64,000 nucleotides of DNA from Chitinophaga silvisoli (lineage in GTDB: Bacteria; Bacteroidota; Bacteroidia; Chitinophagales; Chitinophagaceae), in the NCBI RefSeq assembly GCF_003412465.1, contig NZ_QTJV01000001.1:558001-622000 (forward strand), given 5' to 3'. This document shows positions 26,643 to 34,088 of the stretch, piece after piece. Made by a program: the position numbers and the translations under genes. A model generated the notes under the pieces. The model saw only the letters and a list, made by a program, of their open reading frames with translations, did no database searches and was not told the DNA's origin. Position 1 is the first letter of the stretch. Each line of letters begins with the position of its first letter.

Positions 26643-27971
26643 ATGAGCATTACTTTAGGAAACAAGGAATACTTCAAAGGCATTGGTAAGATTGCCTATG
26701 AAGGTCCTCAGTCAAACAATCCATTTGCTTATAAATGGTATGATGAGAACAGAAAGATTGGTGGTAAAACCATGAAAGAACTCTTCCGCTTTGCGGTGTC
26801 TTACTGGCATACCTTCTGCGGAACTGGTGGCGACCCATTCGGTCCTGGTACCAAAGAATTTCCATGGCTCACCGCTCCGGATGCTGTGCAGAGTGCAAAA
26901 GACAAGATGGATGCAGCGTTTGAATTCATCACCAAACTGGGTCTTCCTTACTACTGCTTCCATGATGTGGACCTGGTAGACGAAGGGGCTAACATTGCTG
27001 AATATGAAAGCCGTATGCAGGCAATCGTAGAGTATGCAAAAGAAAAACAAAAAGCCAGTGGTGTAAAACTGCTCTGGGGTACAGCGAATGTATTCAGCAA
27101 TCCCCGTTATATGAACGGTGCCAGCACTAATCCTGACTTTTCTGTAGTGGCGTACGCAGGTACACAGGTAAAGAACTCCATGGATGCAACCATTGCACTG
27201 GGTGGGGAAAACTATGTATTCTGGGGTGGCCGTGAAGGTTATATGACCCTGCTGAACACCAACATGAAGCGTGAGCAGGAACACCTGGCACGATTCCTTG
27301 GCATAGCGCGTGATTATGCACGTAAACAGGGTTTCAAAGGTACTTTCTTCATCGAGCCTAAACCTTGTGAGCCTACTAAACACCAGTACGATTACGATTC
27401 TGCAACTGTAATCGGTTTCCTCCGTCATTACGGTCTGGACAAGGATTTCAAACTGAATATCGAAGTTAACCACGCTACGCTGGCGGGACATACCTTCCAG
27501 CATGAACTGCAGGTAGCTGCCGATGCCGGTTTCCTGGGTAGTATTGATGCGAACCGTGGTGATTACCAGAATGGCTGGGATACTGACCAGTTCCCAATGA
27601 ACCTGAATGACCTGATCGAAGCAATGCTGGTGATCCTGGAAGCTGGTGGATTTGCAGGTGGTGGTGTGAACTTTGATGCGAAAGCACGTCGTAACTCTAC
27701 AGACCTGGAAGATCTCTTCCATGCACACATCGGTGGTATCGATACATTTGCCCGTGCTGCGATCGTTGCAGAAAAGATTCTGGAGCAGTCTCCTTACAAA
27801 CAATTCCGTAAAGACCGTTATGCATCTTTCGACAGCGGTAAAGGAAAGGAATTCGAAGATGGAAAACTGACATTGGAAGATTTGCGCAGTTTTGCAATTG
27901 CTAACGGCGAACCAAAGATGATCAGTGGCAAACAGGAATGGTTAGAAAATATCATCAATCAGTATATCTGA
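26643..27971 (+). CDS. xylA: Xylose isomerase
   Basis: The 442-residue enzyme interconverts D-xylose and D-xylulose. [13 protein letters not shown] carries the catalytic histidine (about His107) and its aspartate partner. [20 protein letters not shown] and [19 protein letters not shown] carry the metal ligands, and [20 protein letters not shown] is the last signature. Length fits the class II form with the longer N-terminus. I start at ATG 26643; a TTG two codons earlier is also in frame. A strong terminator follows the stop. Confidence 0.97.
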   Translation: MSITLGNKEYFKGIGKIAYEGPQSNNPFAYKWYDENRKIGGKTMKELFRFAVSYWHTFCGTGGDPFGPGTKEFPWLTAPDAVQSAKDKMDAAFEFITKLGLPYYCFHDVDLVDEGANIAEYESRMQAIVEYAKEKQKASGVKLLWGTANVFSNPRYMNGASTNPDFSVVAYAGTQVKNSMDATIALGGENYVFWGGREGYMTLLNTNMKREQEHLARFLGIARDYARKQGFKGTFFIEPKPCEPTKHQYDYDSATVIGFLRHYGLDKDFKLNIEVNHATLAGHTFQHELQVAADAGFLGSIDANRGDYQNGWDTDQFPMNLNDLIEAMLVILEAGGFAGGGVNFDAKARRNSTDLEDLFHAHIGGIDTFARAAIVAEKILEQSPYKQFRKDRYASFDSGKGKEFEDGKLTLEDLRSFAIANGEPKMISGKQEWLENIINQYI

Positions 27972-27993
27972 TAGTCATTTTATTTTTTACATG

Positions 27994-28030
27994 AATAGCT
28001 CCTGCCGCGTGGCAGGAGCTATTTTTTTTA
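27994..28030 (+). terminator. Terminator after xylA
   Basis: AATAGCTCCTGCC (27994-28006) and GGCAGGAGCTATT (28011-28023) form a 13-bp stem with loop GCGT, followed by a T run. Confidence 0.93.
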
Positions 28031-28160
28031 AGTAGAAGCGCTGTATCGCTGTCAGTTTTAATTGCCCGCAAAGTTTGCGTAACTTGGAAGTATGTGCGGC
28101 CGGGGCGTGCAACACCTGGTCGGTAACGACACTATTGCAAACGTAAACTGATATAGCGCT

Positions 28161-29114
28161 ATGTTTTCTATTCAATCTATCCATCAGGCAGGGTTCGATA
28201 TCATTGCTCTCATAGATGGTGATACCGGCACACAGGCAGAAATCATCCCAGCACACAGTGCATTGTTGCATGCTTTCAAAATACCGCATGGCGAAGGTTT
28301 CCTGAACGTCATTGATAGTTATGAAAGCCTGGAAGATTATAAGGTAAACCTGCCTGAATATTACAAAAGCGCGAAACTGAGTCCTTTTGCATGCCGTATT
28401 CCTGCAGGTACTTACCGCTGGGAGGAGCAGGAATATACTATCGGGAAAACACTCTCTACGTCTGGCAGCGCCATTCATGGTTTGCTCTACGATGTACCGT
28501 TTGAGGTAGTCAGTAAGGAGGCCAGTGAAAAAGGTGCTGTGCTGACATTGCGCCATACTTATACAGGGAATGATGCGGGTTACCCTTTTCCTTATGACTG
28601 TGAAGTAAAATATCACCTGGAACCAGGCCAGCAGCTGCGGATCTCTACTTTTATACTGAATAATGCTGAAGTGGCGATTCCTGTCATGGATGGCTGGCAT
28701 CCTTATTTTAGTACAGGAACTCCTGTCGATGAGCTGGAATTGCAATTTGCTTCGGAACAAATAGTAGAATTTAATGCGCAACTGATACCTACAGGCAATG
28801 TATTGCCCTATGACCGTTTCCTGGAAGCGCAAAGTCTGGCCGGAATACCGCTGGACAACAGTTTCCTGCTGGATTTCAGCAGGCATAGTGCCCTGGCCAC
28901 CCTGCGGGATCCGCGGAAGCGGGTATTGATTCATTTTTTCCCTGAACCCTGTTATCCGATTTTACAGATTTATATCCCTGCTCACCGCAACAGTATTGCG
29001 ATAGAGCACCTTACCGGTGCGCCAAATGCCTTTAATAACGGCATGGGGCTGGTGACCCTGGAACCGGGGGAAGAGAAGGTATTTAGTACAGCCATCACAG
29101 CAGTAGCCTATTGA
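28161..29114 (+). CDS. Aldose 1-epimerase family protein
   Basis: The 317-residue beta-sandwich protein belongs to the galactose mutarotase-like superfamily. LTLRHTYTGNDAGYPFPYDC and VMDGWHPYFSTG carry the usual sugar-binding histidine and acidic positions, and IYIPAHRNSIAIEHLTGAPNAF lies near the C-terminus (quoted in part: IEHLTGAPNAF). It would speed conversion between sugar anomers and so feed xylose isomerase. It is more diverged than classic GalM and could act on another aldose or a glucose-6-phosphate-type substrate. A terminator separates it from xylA, so it probably has its own promoter. Confidence 0.8.
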   Translation: MFSIQSIHQAGFDIIALIDGDTGTQAEIIPAHSALLHAFKIPHGEGFLNVIDSYESLEDYKVNLPEYYKSAKLSPFACRIPAGTYRWEEQEYTIGKTLSTSGSAIHGLLYDVPFEVVSKEASEKGAVLTLRHTYTGNDAGYPFPYDCEVKYHLEPGQQLRISTFILNNAEVAIPVMDGWHPYFSTGTPVDELELQFASEQIVEFNAQLIPTGNVLPYDRFLEAQSLAGIPLDNSFLLDFSRHSALATLRDPRKRVLIHFFPEPCYPILQIYIPAHRNSIAIEHLTGAPNAFNNGMGLVTLEPGEEKVFSTAITAVAY

Positions 29115-29184
29115 TAACTGGCATCCCCTCTGGCATAGTCTTTGGATTTTGTAAAGCATTGTTTCACCCAAAAAAGTTAATGTT

Positions 29185-29370
29185 ATGGATACTTTACAAA
29201 TTAAAGGTGCCTGGAACGAGATTAAGGGCAAGATAAAGCAACAATACGCAGACCTGACAGATGATGATCTGCTGTATGAAGAAGGACAGGAGGACCGTCT
29301 GATCGGAAAGATCCAGCAAAAGCTGGGCAAGAGCAGGGATGAAGTTATTAAAATGCTTAAATCTGTGTAA
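29185..29370 (+). CDS. CsbD-family stress protein
   Basis: The 61-residue hydrophilic protein matches Csb[21 protein letters not shown] at the start and [18 protein letters not shown] at the end. Family members are induced by general stress; the molecular role is not known. The stop lies 1 nt before the ATG of the next small membrane protein, so the pair forms a two-gene stress operon, a common arrangement in Bacteroidota. Confidence 0.9.
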   Translation: MDTLQIKGAWNEIKGKIKQQYADLTDDDLLYEEGQEDRLIGKIQQKLGKSRDEVIKMLKSV

Positions 29371-29371
29371 A

Positions 29372-29521
29372 ATGGGAAGTCTCTTATATATCATTGCAGT
29401 AATACTTATTATCGGTTGGTTGTTAGGCTTCTTCGTATATTCCGCAGGTGGATTAATTCACATCCTGTTGGTGATAGCTATAATAGCCATTCTTTTACAG
29501 GTGATAAGAGGTGCCAGTTGA
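29372..29521 (+). CDS. Small membrane protein, lmo0937-like
   Basis: The 49-residue product has two membrane helices (LLYIIAVILIIGWLLGFFVY and IHILLVIAIIAILLQVI) joined by SAGGL, the pattern of the lmo0937 family. I start at ATG 29372, giving MGSLLYII; an earlier in-frame ATG at 29339 would only add residues overlapping the end of CsbD. Spacing of 1 nt from csbD implies coupling. The function is unknown; relatives are stress-linked. Confidence 0.85.
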   Translation: MGSLLYIIAVILIIGWLLGFFVYSAGGLIHILLVIAIIAILLQVIRGAS

Positions 29522-29555
29522 GTTATCTTGCTTTACTGTGGCAAAATAATCATGC

Positions 29556-29593
29556 AAAATCCTCCTGGCAACGGGGGGATTTTTTGTTTTTTT
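29556..29593 (+). terminator. Terminator of the csbD operon
   Basis: AAAATCCTCC pairs with GGGGGATTTT (29556-29565 with 29574-29583, one G-U pair), followed by a T-rich tract. Confidence 0.8.
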
Positions 29594-29626
29594 TAAGGAA
29601 CTTGGTGGAATAAACAGAACAGATAT

Positions 29627-30340
29627 ATGAAACGATTGCCCTTATTGCTCCTGCTGGTACTTTGCAGTTTACTGGCAGAAAAGAGCCAGGCACAGGTTAC
29701 CCTGACCGGTACGATTGTAGACAAGGAGAATGGATTGGTTTTACCATATGCTAGTATTACAAACAAGACCACCGGGCGAAGGTCCTATTCTGATAAGGGC
29801 GGTTTTTATAAGATATCAGCGAAAAAGGGTGACATGGTGGTGTTTGGTTTCCTGGGGTACAATCCGGATAGTCTGGTCGTGAGTGCGGAAACTGGTACTG
29901 AGACAAGGGAGATCCACCTGGTAGTAGAGAGCAGGCAATTGCATGGGGTAGAGGTGACCACGAAGTATACGCCTTACCAGCTGGACTCTATCAACAGGCG
30001 TGATCAGTTTGGGTATATCCTGGATAATCCCAACAAGCCGCTGGCAGGTGGCAGTACACCGGTAGGCGCAGGGATTGTATTTAGTCCGTTTACCAGGTAT
30101 TCAAGAAAGGAGAAACAGAAGCGTGAGTTCAAGAAGATTTATGCGAAGGCGGAGAAAGATAAATACATCGATTCAAGGTATACACCATTATTTGTGAGCA
30201 GGGTAACGAGTTTGAAGGGGGATAGCCTGAAATTGTTTATGATGGAGAATTATCCGGATTACGATACCCTGAGGATGATGCCGACGGAAGACCTGATGTA
30301 TTGGATTACGGATAAGTACAAGGCATGGAAGAAGAAGTAG
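29627..30340 (+). CDS. Secreted protein with carboxypeptidase regulatory-like domain
   Basis: The 237-residue product has a signal peptide (1-22, ending KSQAQ) and a carboxypeptidase D regulatory-like beta-sandwich (about 25-100: VTLTGTIVDKENGLVLPYAS, then YSDKGGFYKISAKKGDMVVF). The remaining 135 residues are basic and Tyr-rich with no motif I know. It lacks the TonB-dependent barrel that usually follows this domain, so it is a stand-alone periplasmic or outer-membrane protein. The gene is flanked by terminators on both sides and so is transcribed alone. Confidence 0.8.
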   Translation: MKRLPLLLLLVLCSLLAEKSQAQVTLTGTIVDKENGLVLPYASITNKTTGRRSYSDKGGFYKISAKKGDMVVFGFLGYNPDSLVVSAETGTETREIHLVVESRQLHGVEVTTKYTPYQLDSINRRDQFGYILDNPNKPLAGGSTPVGAGIVFSPFTRYSRKEKQKREFKKIYAKAEKDKYIDSRYTPLFVSRVTSLKGDSLKLFMMENYPDYDTLRMMPTEDLMYWITDKYKAWKKK

Positions 30341-30364
30341 GGTTATAAAGGAAAGAAATTTATA

Positions 30365-30420
30365 AAAACCCATAAAAGGGTCTTTGGGCTTTAAGTAACA
30401 AAGATCTTTTTATGGGTTTT
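30365..30420 (+). terminator. Terminator after the regulatory-domain protein gene
   Basis: A long nearly perfect hairpin: AAAACCCATAAAAGGGTCTT and onward pairs with a copy at 30399-30420 with about 20 of 22 positions matching. It ends in a T run. Confidence 0.8.
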
Positions 30421-30452
30421 ATCATTACCAGCCTATGGTTTTATAAATAAAG

Positions 30453-30484
30453 AACGGCCACCCTGAATCCAGAGTGGCCGTTTT
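30453..30484 (-). terminator. Terminator of the sigma/protease operon
   Basis: AACGGCCACCCT pairs with AGAGTGGCCGTT around loop GAATCC, with one mismatch. It lies just past the stop of the leftward gene at 30516 and a T-rich run follows on the minus strand. Confidence 0.75.
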
Positions 30485-30515
30485 GGTTGCAGAGGCCAAT
30501 AGAAAAAATATTTTA

Positions 30516-31595
30516 TCAGTTGTATACTTTAACCATATATACGAAATCTTCCAGTTTTTTGATCTGCTCTACGCGGGTCAGGTTTTCCAGACGATTCTTG
30601 TGATTCCATTTACCCATTTTCTCTTTAGGCATTTCTTCCAGCAGGCGCTTCAGCTGTGCTGATTTCACTGCAAAGGCGATACCGTCGGCAGTAGTTTGTT
30701 TTCCTGTTACGATACCTACTATATCACCTTTTGCATCCATCAGTGGTGCACCACTGTTACCCGGATTTACAGGAATGGATACCTGGTAAGCGGCAGAGTC
30801 ACCGTTGAAACCGGTTTGAGCGCTGATATAACCTTCTCCATAAACAATCTCATCACGGGGATACCCCAGTGTAAAGACCTTCTCGCCACGCAGGGCTTTC
30901 TGGAACTTTACGGAGTAAGGAATAGGCTGGCTTCTGAAGGTGCTGTCTGTAATCTTTAAGATGGCCAGATCGCTTGAAATGTCTTCGAATACGCTGGTAG
31001 CTTTGTAGGCTTCACCTTTTGTATTCTGGATATAGATAGAGTCTGCACCGGCTACTACGTGGTAGTTGGTAACCACATAACCATTATCGGTAATGGCAAA
31101 ACCTGTGCCTCCGTAAGTGCCGGGGTTGGCAGGTACACGCTTCTTATTGTTGATATCGTTGATAAGGGCGTTCTGAGAGCGCTGTATATTGTTGAGCACT
31201 CTTCTTACATCCTCATATTGAGCGGTTGTTTTCTGCCTGTTTGCCTTCTGGATGAGGGCAATGGTAGTAAGTGAGGTAACGAGTGCGATACATGCTGCAG
31301 CAGCAACGTTTGTCAGCAGCCTTCTGCGGAAGGAGATGACTCTGGCCGGGGCAGGGGTAGCTGCATTGCGCAGCATGTCCATATCGAGGGAGGCATGGAT
31401 CTGGTCCATTTTCTCCTGTAGCGCCAATCTGCGGCCGTAACTTTCCAGCTGTGCCGTAATGTGCTGATGGGCTTTCAACTGCTCATTTACTACCGGGTCG
31501 GACTGGCATAACTTTTCAAATGCAGCTTTTTCCTGCATATTCATGTCGCCTTCCAGATAGCGTTCAATGTCACGTATTAAATTTGAATCATTCAT
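30516..31595 (-). CDS. Anti-sigma-like membrane protein fused to a periplasmic trypsin-like (HtrA/S1C) protease
   Basis: The 359-residue protein has three parts. Residues 1-85 (DIERYLEGDMNMQEKAAFEK, DPVVNEQLKAHQHI) match the cytoplasmic domain of Bacteroidota anti-sigma factors. One membrane helix lies at about 97-117 (AAAACIALVTSLTTIALI). Residues 150-320 form a trypsin-like serine protease with the complete triad: His in VVTNYHVVAG, Asp in ISSDLAILKI and Ser in VNPGNSGAPLMD. No PDZ domain follows. It lies 36 nt after an ECF sigma gene, so it is the likely anti-sigma factor, with a protease in place of a sensor domain. Confidence 0.85.
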   Translation of the reverse strand: MNDSNLIRDIERYLEGDMNMQEKAAFEKLCQSDPVVNEQLKAHQHITAQLESYGRRLALQEKMDQIHASLDMDMLRNAATPAPARVISFRRRLLTNVAAAACIALVTSLTTIALIQKANRQKTTAQYEDVRRVLNNIQRSQNALINDINNKKRVPANPGTYGGTGFAITDNGYVVTNYHVVAGADSIYIQNTKGEAYKATSVFEDISSDLAILKITDSTFRSQPIPYSVKFQKALRGEKVFTLGYPRDEIVYGEGYISAQTGFNGDSAAYQVSIPVNPGNSGAPLMDAKGDIVGIVTGKQTTADGIAFAVKSAQLKRLLEEMPKEKMGKWNHKNRLENLTRVEQIKKLEDFVYMVKVYN

Positions 31596-31631
31596 CGCCT
31601 GTAAACCACTTTGCGGGTCCTGTGCCGGGCC

Positions 31632-32201
31632 CTATAATTTATATTTATCAAAAAAGAGTTTCTTTAACCGCATCAGGCACTTATACTTCTGGTTCTTCGC
31701 ATTTTCAGCGTTGGTGTACCCGAATTTCTCTGCAATATCCGCCATAGAGAGTTTCCTGATATAGTAATCTTCCAGGATGGTTTTGCAGGGTTCTCCCATG
31801 CTACCCATAGATTGCTCCATGATGCGGAACTGTTCGTCCTTTTTATCATGGTCTTCCATGTGGTTGTCTGCCGGTAATACTTCTTCAAGTTCGTCCGGCA
31901 GGGAGAGTTGCCAGCTGCCTGACTGGAGCTTTTTGAGCCAGAGGTGGCGGCAGATGGCGTATAAATAGGTCTTGAGCTTACTATATAGATCGAATTCACT
32001 TGTCTGTGCTTTCTCATACAGTACGATCATGGCCTCCTGGAAAAGATCTTTCGCATCATCCTCAGAACCCTTGTGCTGTAGTACCATCCTTAATACTGCT
32101 GGAAAATTTTCCACGTAGATGGTAGACAGCGCTTTATCGTCATTCCGGGTCAGTCCCAGTAATAATTCCCGATCCCTTTCTATGTTCAGATTATGCTTCA
32201 C
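31632..32201 (-). CDS. ECF RNA polymerase sigma factor
   Basis: The 189-residue protein has region 2 (about 22-95: NFPAVLRMVLQHKGSEDDAK, DLFQEAMIVLYEKAQ, KTYLYAICRHLWLK) and region 4 (about 125-185: EPCKTILEDYYIRKLSMADI, FGYTNAENAKNQKYKCLMRL). The long acidic linker (about 103-120) is typical of Bacteroidota ECF factors. It is first in a two-gene operon with the anti-sigma-protease fusion. Its upstream region (32202-32453) is AT-rich and shared with a divergent lipoprotein gene, a possible target. Confidence 0.9.
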   Translation of the reverse strand: MKHNLNIERDRELLLGLTRNDDKALSTIYVENFPAVLRMVLQHKGSEDDAKDLFQEAMIVLYEKAQTSEFDLYSKLKTYLYAICRHLWLKKLQSGSWQLSLPDELEEVLPADNHMEDHDKKDEQFRIMEQSMGSMGEPCKTILEDYYIRKLSMADIAEKFGYTNAENAKNQKYKCLMRLKKLFFDKYKL

Positions 32202-32453
32202 TTATTAATACTATTATATCGCTTTGGTAACCCAAAGTAGGGGAAAAAAAATAAGTTTTCAGCCAGATGTTAGATGCAGGCTGCAATCTTTTTTCATATA
32301 AACTTATAAATTATATAATTAAAAACCTTGCCCATAGGGTGTTTTATAGGAAAAAGAGATTTTTTTAAAAATATTTCTGAAAAGCTGGGTTACCTTTCTT
32401 CGAACCAGGTATAAAGAAGAAACAATATTTCAAAAAACCTAAAAAATAAAAAA

Positions 32454-32687
32454 ATGAAGAACGCACTGAAAATTGGTTTCTTAGCTCTGGCTCTGGGTGT
32501 ATTTGTAACTGCTTGTGGCGGTGGCGCTAGCGAATCTGCTACTGATTCAACTGCTGCTGCAACTACTCAGAACATTGATTCAGTTGCTAACGCTGCTAAC
32601 GATTCAATCGCTGCTAAAGCTGATACCGCTAAGGCTGCTGTTGATTCAGTTGCTGCTGCTGCAAAAGATACTGCTGCTAAGCACTAA
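32454..32687 (+). CDS. Small Ala-rich lipoprotein
   Basis: The 77-residue product has a signal peptide with lipobox (GVFVTAC, Cys at about 21) and a mature part made of Asp, Ser, Ala, Lys and Thr, with the repeated phrase DSVAxAA/DSIAAKA. It is predicted to be lipid-anchored, probably to the outer membrane, as an extended or helical chain. No enzymatic domain is present. It stands alone with a strong terminator, facing away from the sigma/protease operon, which may control it. Confidence 0.8.
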   Translation: MKNALKIGFLALALGVFVTACGGGASESATDSTAAATTQNIDSVANAANDSIAAKADTAKAAVDSVAAAAKDTAAKH

Positions 32688-32723
32688 TCTTTACCTGACA
32701 AAGCAAATAATAGCTTTTTATAT

Positions 32724-32755
32724 ACCGCTCTGCAACCGCAGGGCGGTTTTTTTTT
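32724..32755 (+). terminator. Terminator of the small lipoprotein gene
   Basis: ACCGCTCTGC (32724-32733) pairs with GCAGGGCGGT (32738-32747, one G-U pair) around AACC, then nine T residues. Confidence 0.92.
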
Positions 32756-32845
32756 ACCTATTGGGGCAGCCAGGCCCTTCTTTTTGAATAAATCGTTGAA
32801 ATTGTGCCTGTTTATTGAATAGAATATAATTTTTTACAAAAGTGC

Positions 32846-32875
32846 TTGGACAATTCAAATCCTGATGTATTTTTG
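32846..32875 (+). promoter_or_regulatory. Promoter of the aromatic amino acid operon
   Basis: TTG at 32846-32848, 19 nt, then TATTTTTG at 32868-32875 exactly match the Bacteroidota -33/-7 consensus. Transcription would start near 32881, about 14 nt before the first leader peptide. I see no equally good promoter between here and pheA. Confidence 0.75.
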
Positions 32876-32894
32876 TTGGGCAATTCAGCAAATT

Positions 32895-32957
32895 ATGATA
32901 CAGCAAACAACCTTTGGTTACTTTTATGGTTTCTACTTTTTCTGGTACCAGAATTAG
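32895..32957 (+). CDS. Aromatic leader peptide 1 (20 residues; Phe, Tyr and Trp)
   Basis: The frame from ATG 32895 to TAG 32955 encodes 20 residues. Positions 7-18 read FGYFYGFYFFWY: five Phe, four Tyr and one Trp among 12 codons. It begins MIQQTT and ends QN. It lies 14 nt after the predicted transcription start and is followed by an intrinsic terminator, as leader peptides of pheA- and trp-type attenuators are. A ribosome short of charged Phe, Tyr or Trp tRNA would stall here. Another, longer frame overlaps it (32846-33037) but has no such bias and looks accidental. Confidence 0.8.
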   Translation: MIQQTTFGYFYGFYFFWYQN

Positions 32958-33033
32958 GGAGGTCGTTTGTAGTACTTAAACATAAAAAGAAACTAACAAA
33001 AAGGCCTCCCGATAAGGGAGGCCTTCTTTTTTT
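32957..33033 (+). promoter_or_regulatory. Aromatic attenuator 1: antiterminator and terminator
   Basis: The terminator AAGGCCTCCC (33001-33010), loop GATAA, GGGAGGCCTT (33016-33025) is a perfect 10-bp stem followed by C and seven T residues. GGGAGGTC at 32957-32964, which begins on the last base of the leader stop codon, can pair with GGCCTCCC at 33003-33010 (one G-U pair) and would break the terminator. A ribosome finishing the leader would mask it. The arrangement is the same as in the ilv attenuator. Confidence 0.8.
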
Positions 33034-33048
33034 CTAATAACTTGATCT

Positions 33049-33129
33049 ATGTTACGTCGTTTCAGTCTTTACTTCTTTTACTTTTTTTACTTTTTCTTTT
33101 ACGTCGTAAAGGCCGGGACTCTTTTGTAA
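33049..33129 (+). CDS. Aromatic leader peptide 2 (26 residues; Phe and Tyr)
   Basis: The frame from ATG 33049 to TAA 33127 encodes 26 residues. Positions 5-18 read FSLYFFYFFYFFFY: eight Phe and four Tyr in 14 codons, spaced as YFF-YFF-YFFF-Y. No Trp is present. The end reads VVKAGTLL. It starts 16 nt after the T run of the first terminator and lies before a second terminator and pheA. It is the expected leader for control by Phe and Tyr supply. Confidence 0.85.
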   Translation: MLRRFSLYFFYFFYFFFYVVKAGTLL

Positions 33130-33189
33130 AAAATGCACTAAACATATAACTGCACTTAAAAGGGTCCCGGCTCAACCGGGGCCCTTTTT
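33112..33189 (+). promoter_or_regulatory. Aromatic attenuator 2: 14-bp antiterminator and terminator
   Basis: The terminator AGGGTCCCGG (33161-33170), loop CTCAA, CCGGGGCCCT (33176-33185; one G-U pair) ends in five T residues. GCCGGGACTCTTTT at 33112-33125, the last codons of leader 2, can pair with AAAAGGGTCCCGGC at 33158-33171 over 14 bp with one G-U pair. This antiterminator is as long as or longer than the terminator stem. A ribosome at the leader stop (33127) would cover it; one stalled at the Phe/Tyr run would mostly leave it free. Confidence 0.85.
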
Positions 33190-33244
33190 CATTTTATCCG
33201 GTAGTTGTTGTAGCAACTATCAAACATAAACAAACCACAATAAG

Positions 33245-34066
33245 ATGCACATCGCAATTCAGGGATTCGAAGGGTGTTTTCACCAAATAGCGGCACAAGG
33301 ATACTATGGAAAGGATATAACGATCGAATGTTGTGCTTCATTCGCAGAATTGATTAAGAAAGTAAAAACGCAGGTAGCTGATGCGGGTGTGATGGCCATC
33401 GAAAATTCGATTGCCGGAAGTATTCTTCCAAACTACACGCTGCTGAAAAACTCAAATCTGCATGTGATAGGAGAGATCTACCTCCACATCAAGCAGCATC
33501 TGATGGCATTACCTGGTACCGCACTGGAAGATGTAAGGGAAGTACATTCCCATCACATGGCGCTCCTGCAGTGTACTGACTTCCTGGACAAGTATCCTGC
33601 TATGAAGCTGGTGGAAACTGAGGATACCGCCCTGAGTGCGAAGCATGTGGCTACAAAGAAACTGAAAACTACAGCGGCTATTGCCGGCAAGCTGGCTGCT
33701 GAAATTTATGGTCTGGAAATTATTGCACCAAACATCCACACCATCAAGAACAACTATACCCGCTTCCTGGTTATCTCTCCAAATGGTGTAGAGCCTGCGG
33801 AAGATGCCAACAAAGCATCTGTATACTTCCAGACGTCCAACGAATCTGGTACCCTGGCAAAAGTGCTGACACAGGTAGCAAATGCAGGTATTAACCTGAG
33901 CAAACTGCAGTCTTTCCCAATGCCTACCAAGGAATGGAATTATTATTTCCATGCCGATTTCGAATTCGAAGATCTGGCTACTTTCCAGAAAGGCATCAGC
34001 AAAATCACGCCGCTGACTGAACATCTGAAAGTGCTCGGCATCTACAAGAAAGGCAAAACATTATAA
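33245..34066 (+). CDS. pheA: Prephenate dehydratase
   Basis: The 273-residue enzyme turns prephenate into phenylpyruvate for Phe. The dehydratase domain (about 1-180) has VMAIENSIAGSILPNYTLL and the TRF motif in IKNNYTRFLVIS. An ACT domain (about 195-270: SGTLAKVLTQVANAGINLSK) binds Phe for feedback. It lacks a chorismate mutase domain, which here is fused to DAHP synthase at 36214. It is the first gene after the two attenuators, and 22 nt separate it from the aminotransferase. Confidence 0.94.
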   Translation: MHIAIQGFEGCFHQIAAQGYYGKDITIECCASFAELIKKVKTQVADAGVMAIENSIAGSILPNYTLLKNSNLHVIGEIYLHIKQHLMALPGTALEDVREVHSHHMALLQCTDFLDKYPAMKLVETEDTALSAKHVATKKLKTTAAIAGKLAAEIYGLEIIAPNIHTIKNNYTRFLVISPNGVEPAEDANKASVYFQTSNESGTLAKVLTQVANAGINLSKLQSFPMPTKEWNYYFHADFEFEDLATFQKGISKITPLTEHLKVLGIYKKGKTL

Positions 34067-34088
34067 TCCTATTTTTCAATCATACGAT

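Noticed and set aside
26712..27803. 363-residue minus-strand frame opposite xylA
   Set aside because: It is Cys/His-rich antisense of a well-conserved enzyme; no family match.
32846..33037. A 63-residue reading frame before pheA
   Set aside because: It overlaps leader peptide 1 and the terminator in another frame, begins inside the promoter, and ends as Lys/Pro-rich sequence that simply translates the terminator stem.
33190..33244. Small hairpin (TAGTTG/CAACTA) just before pheA
   Set aside because: Only 6 bp, no T run; likely chance.
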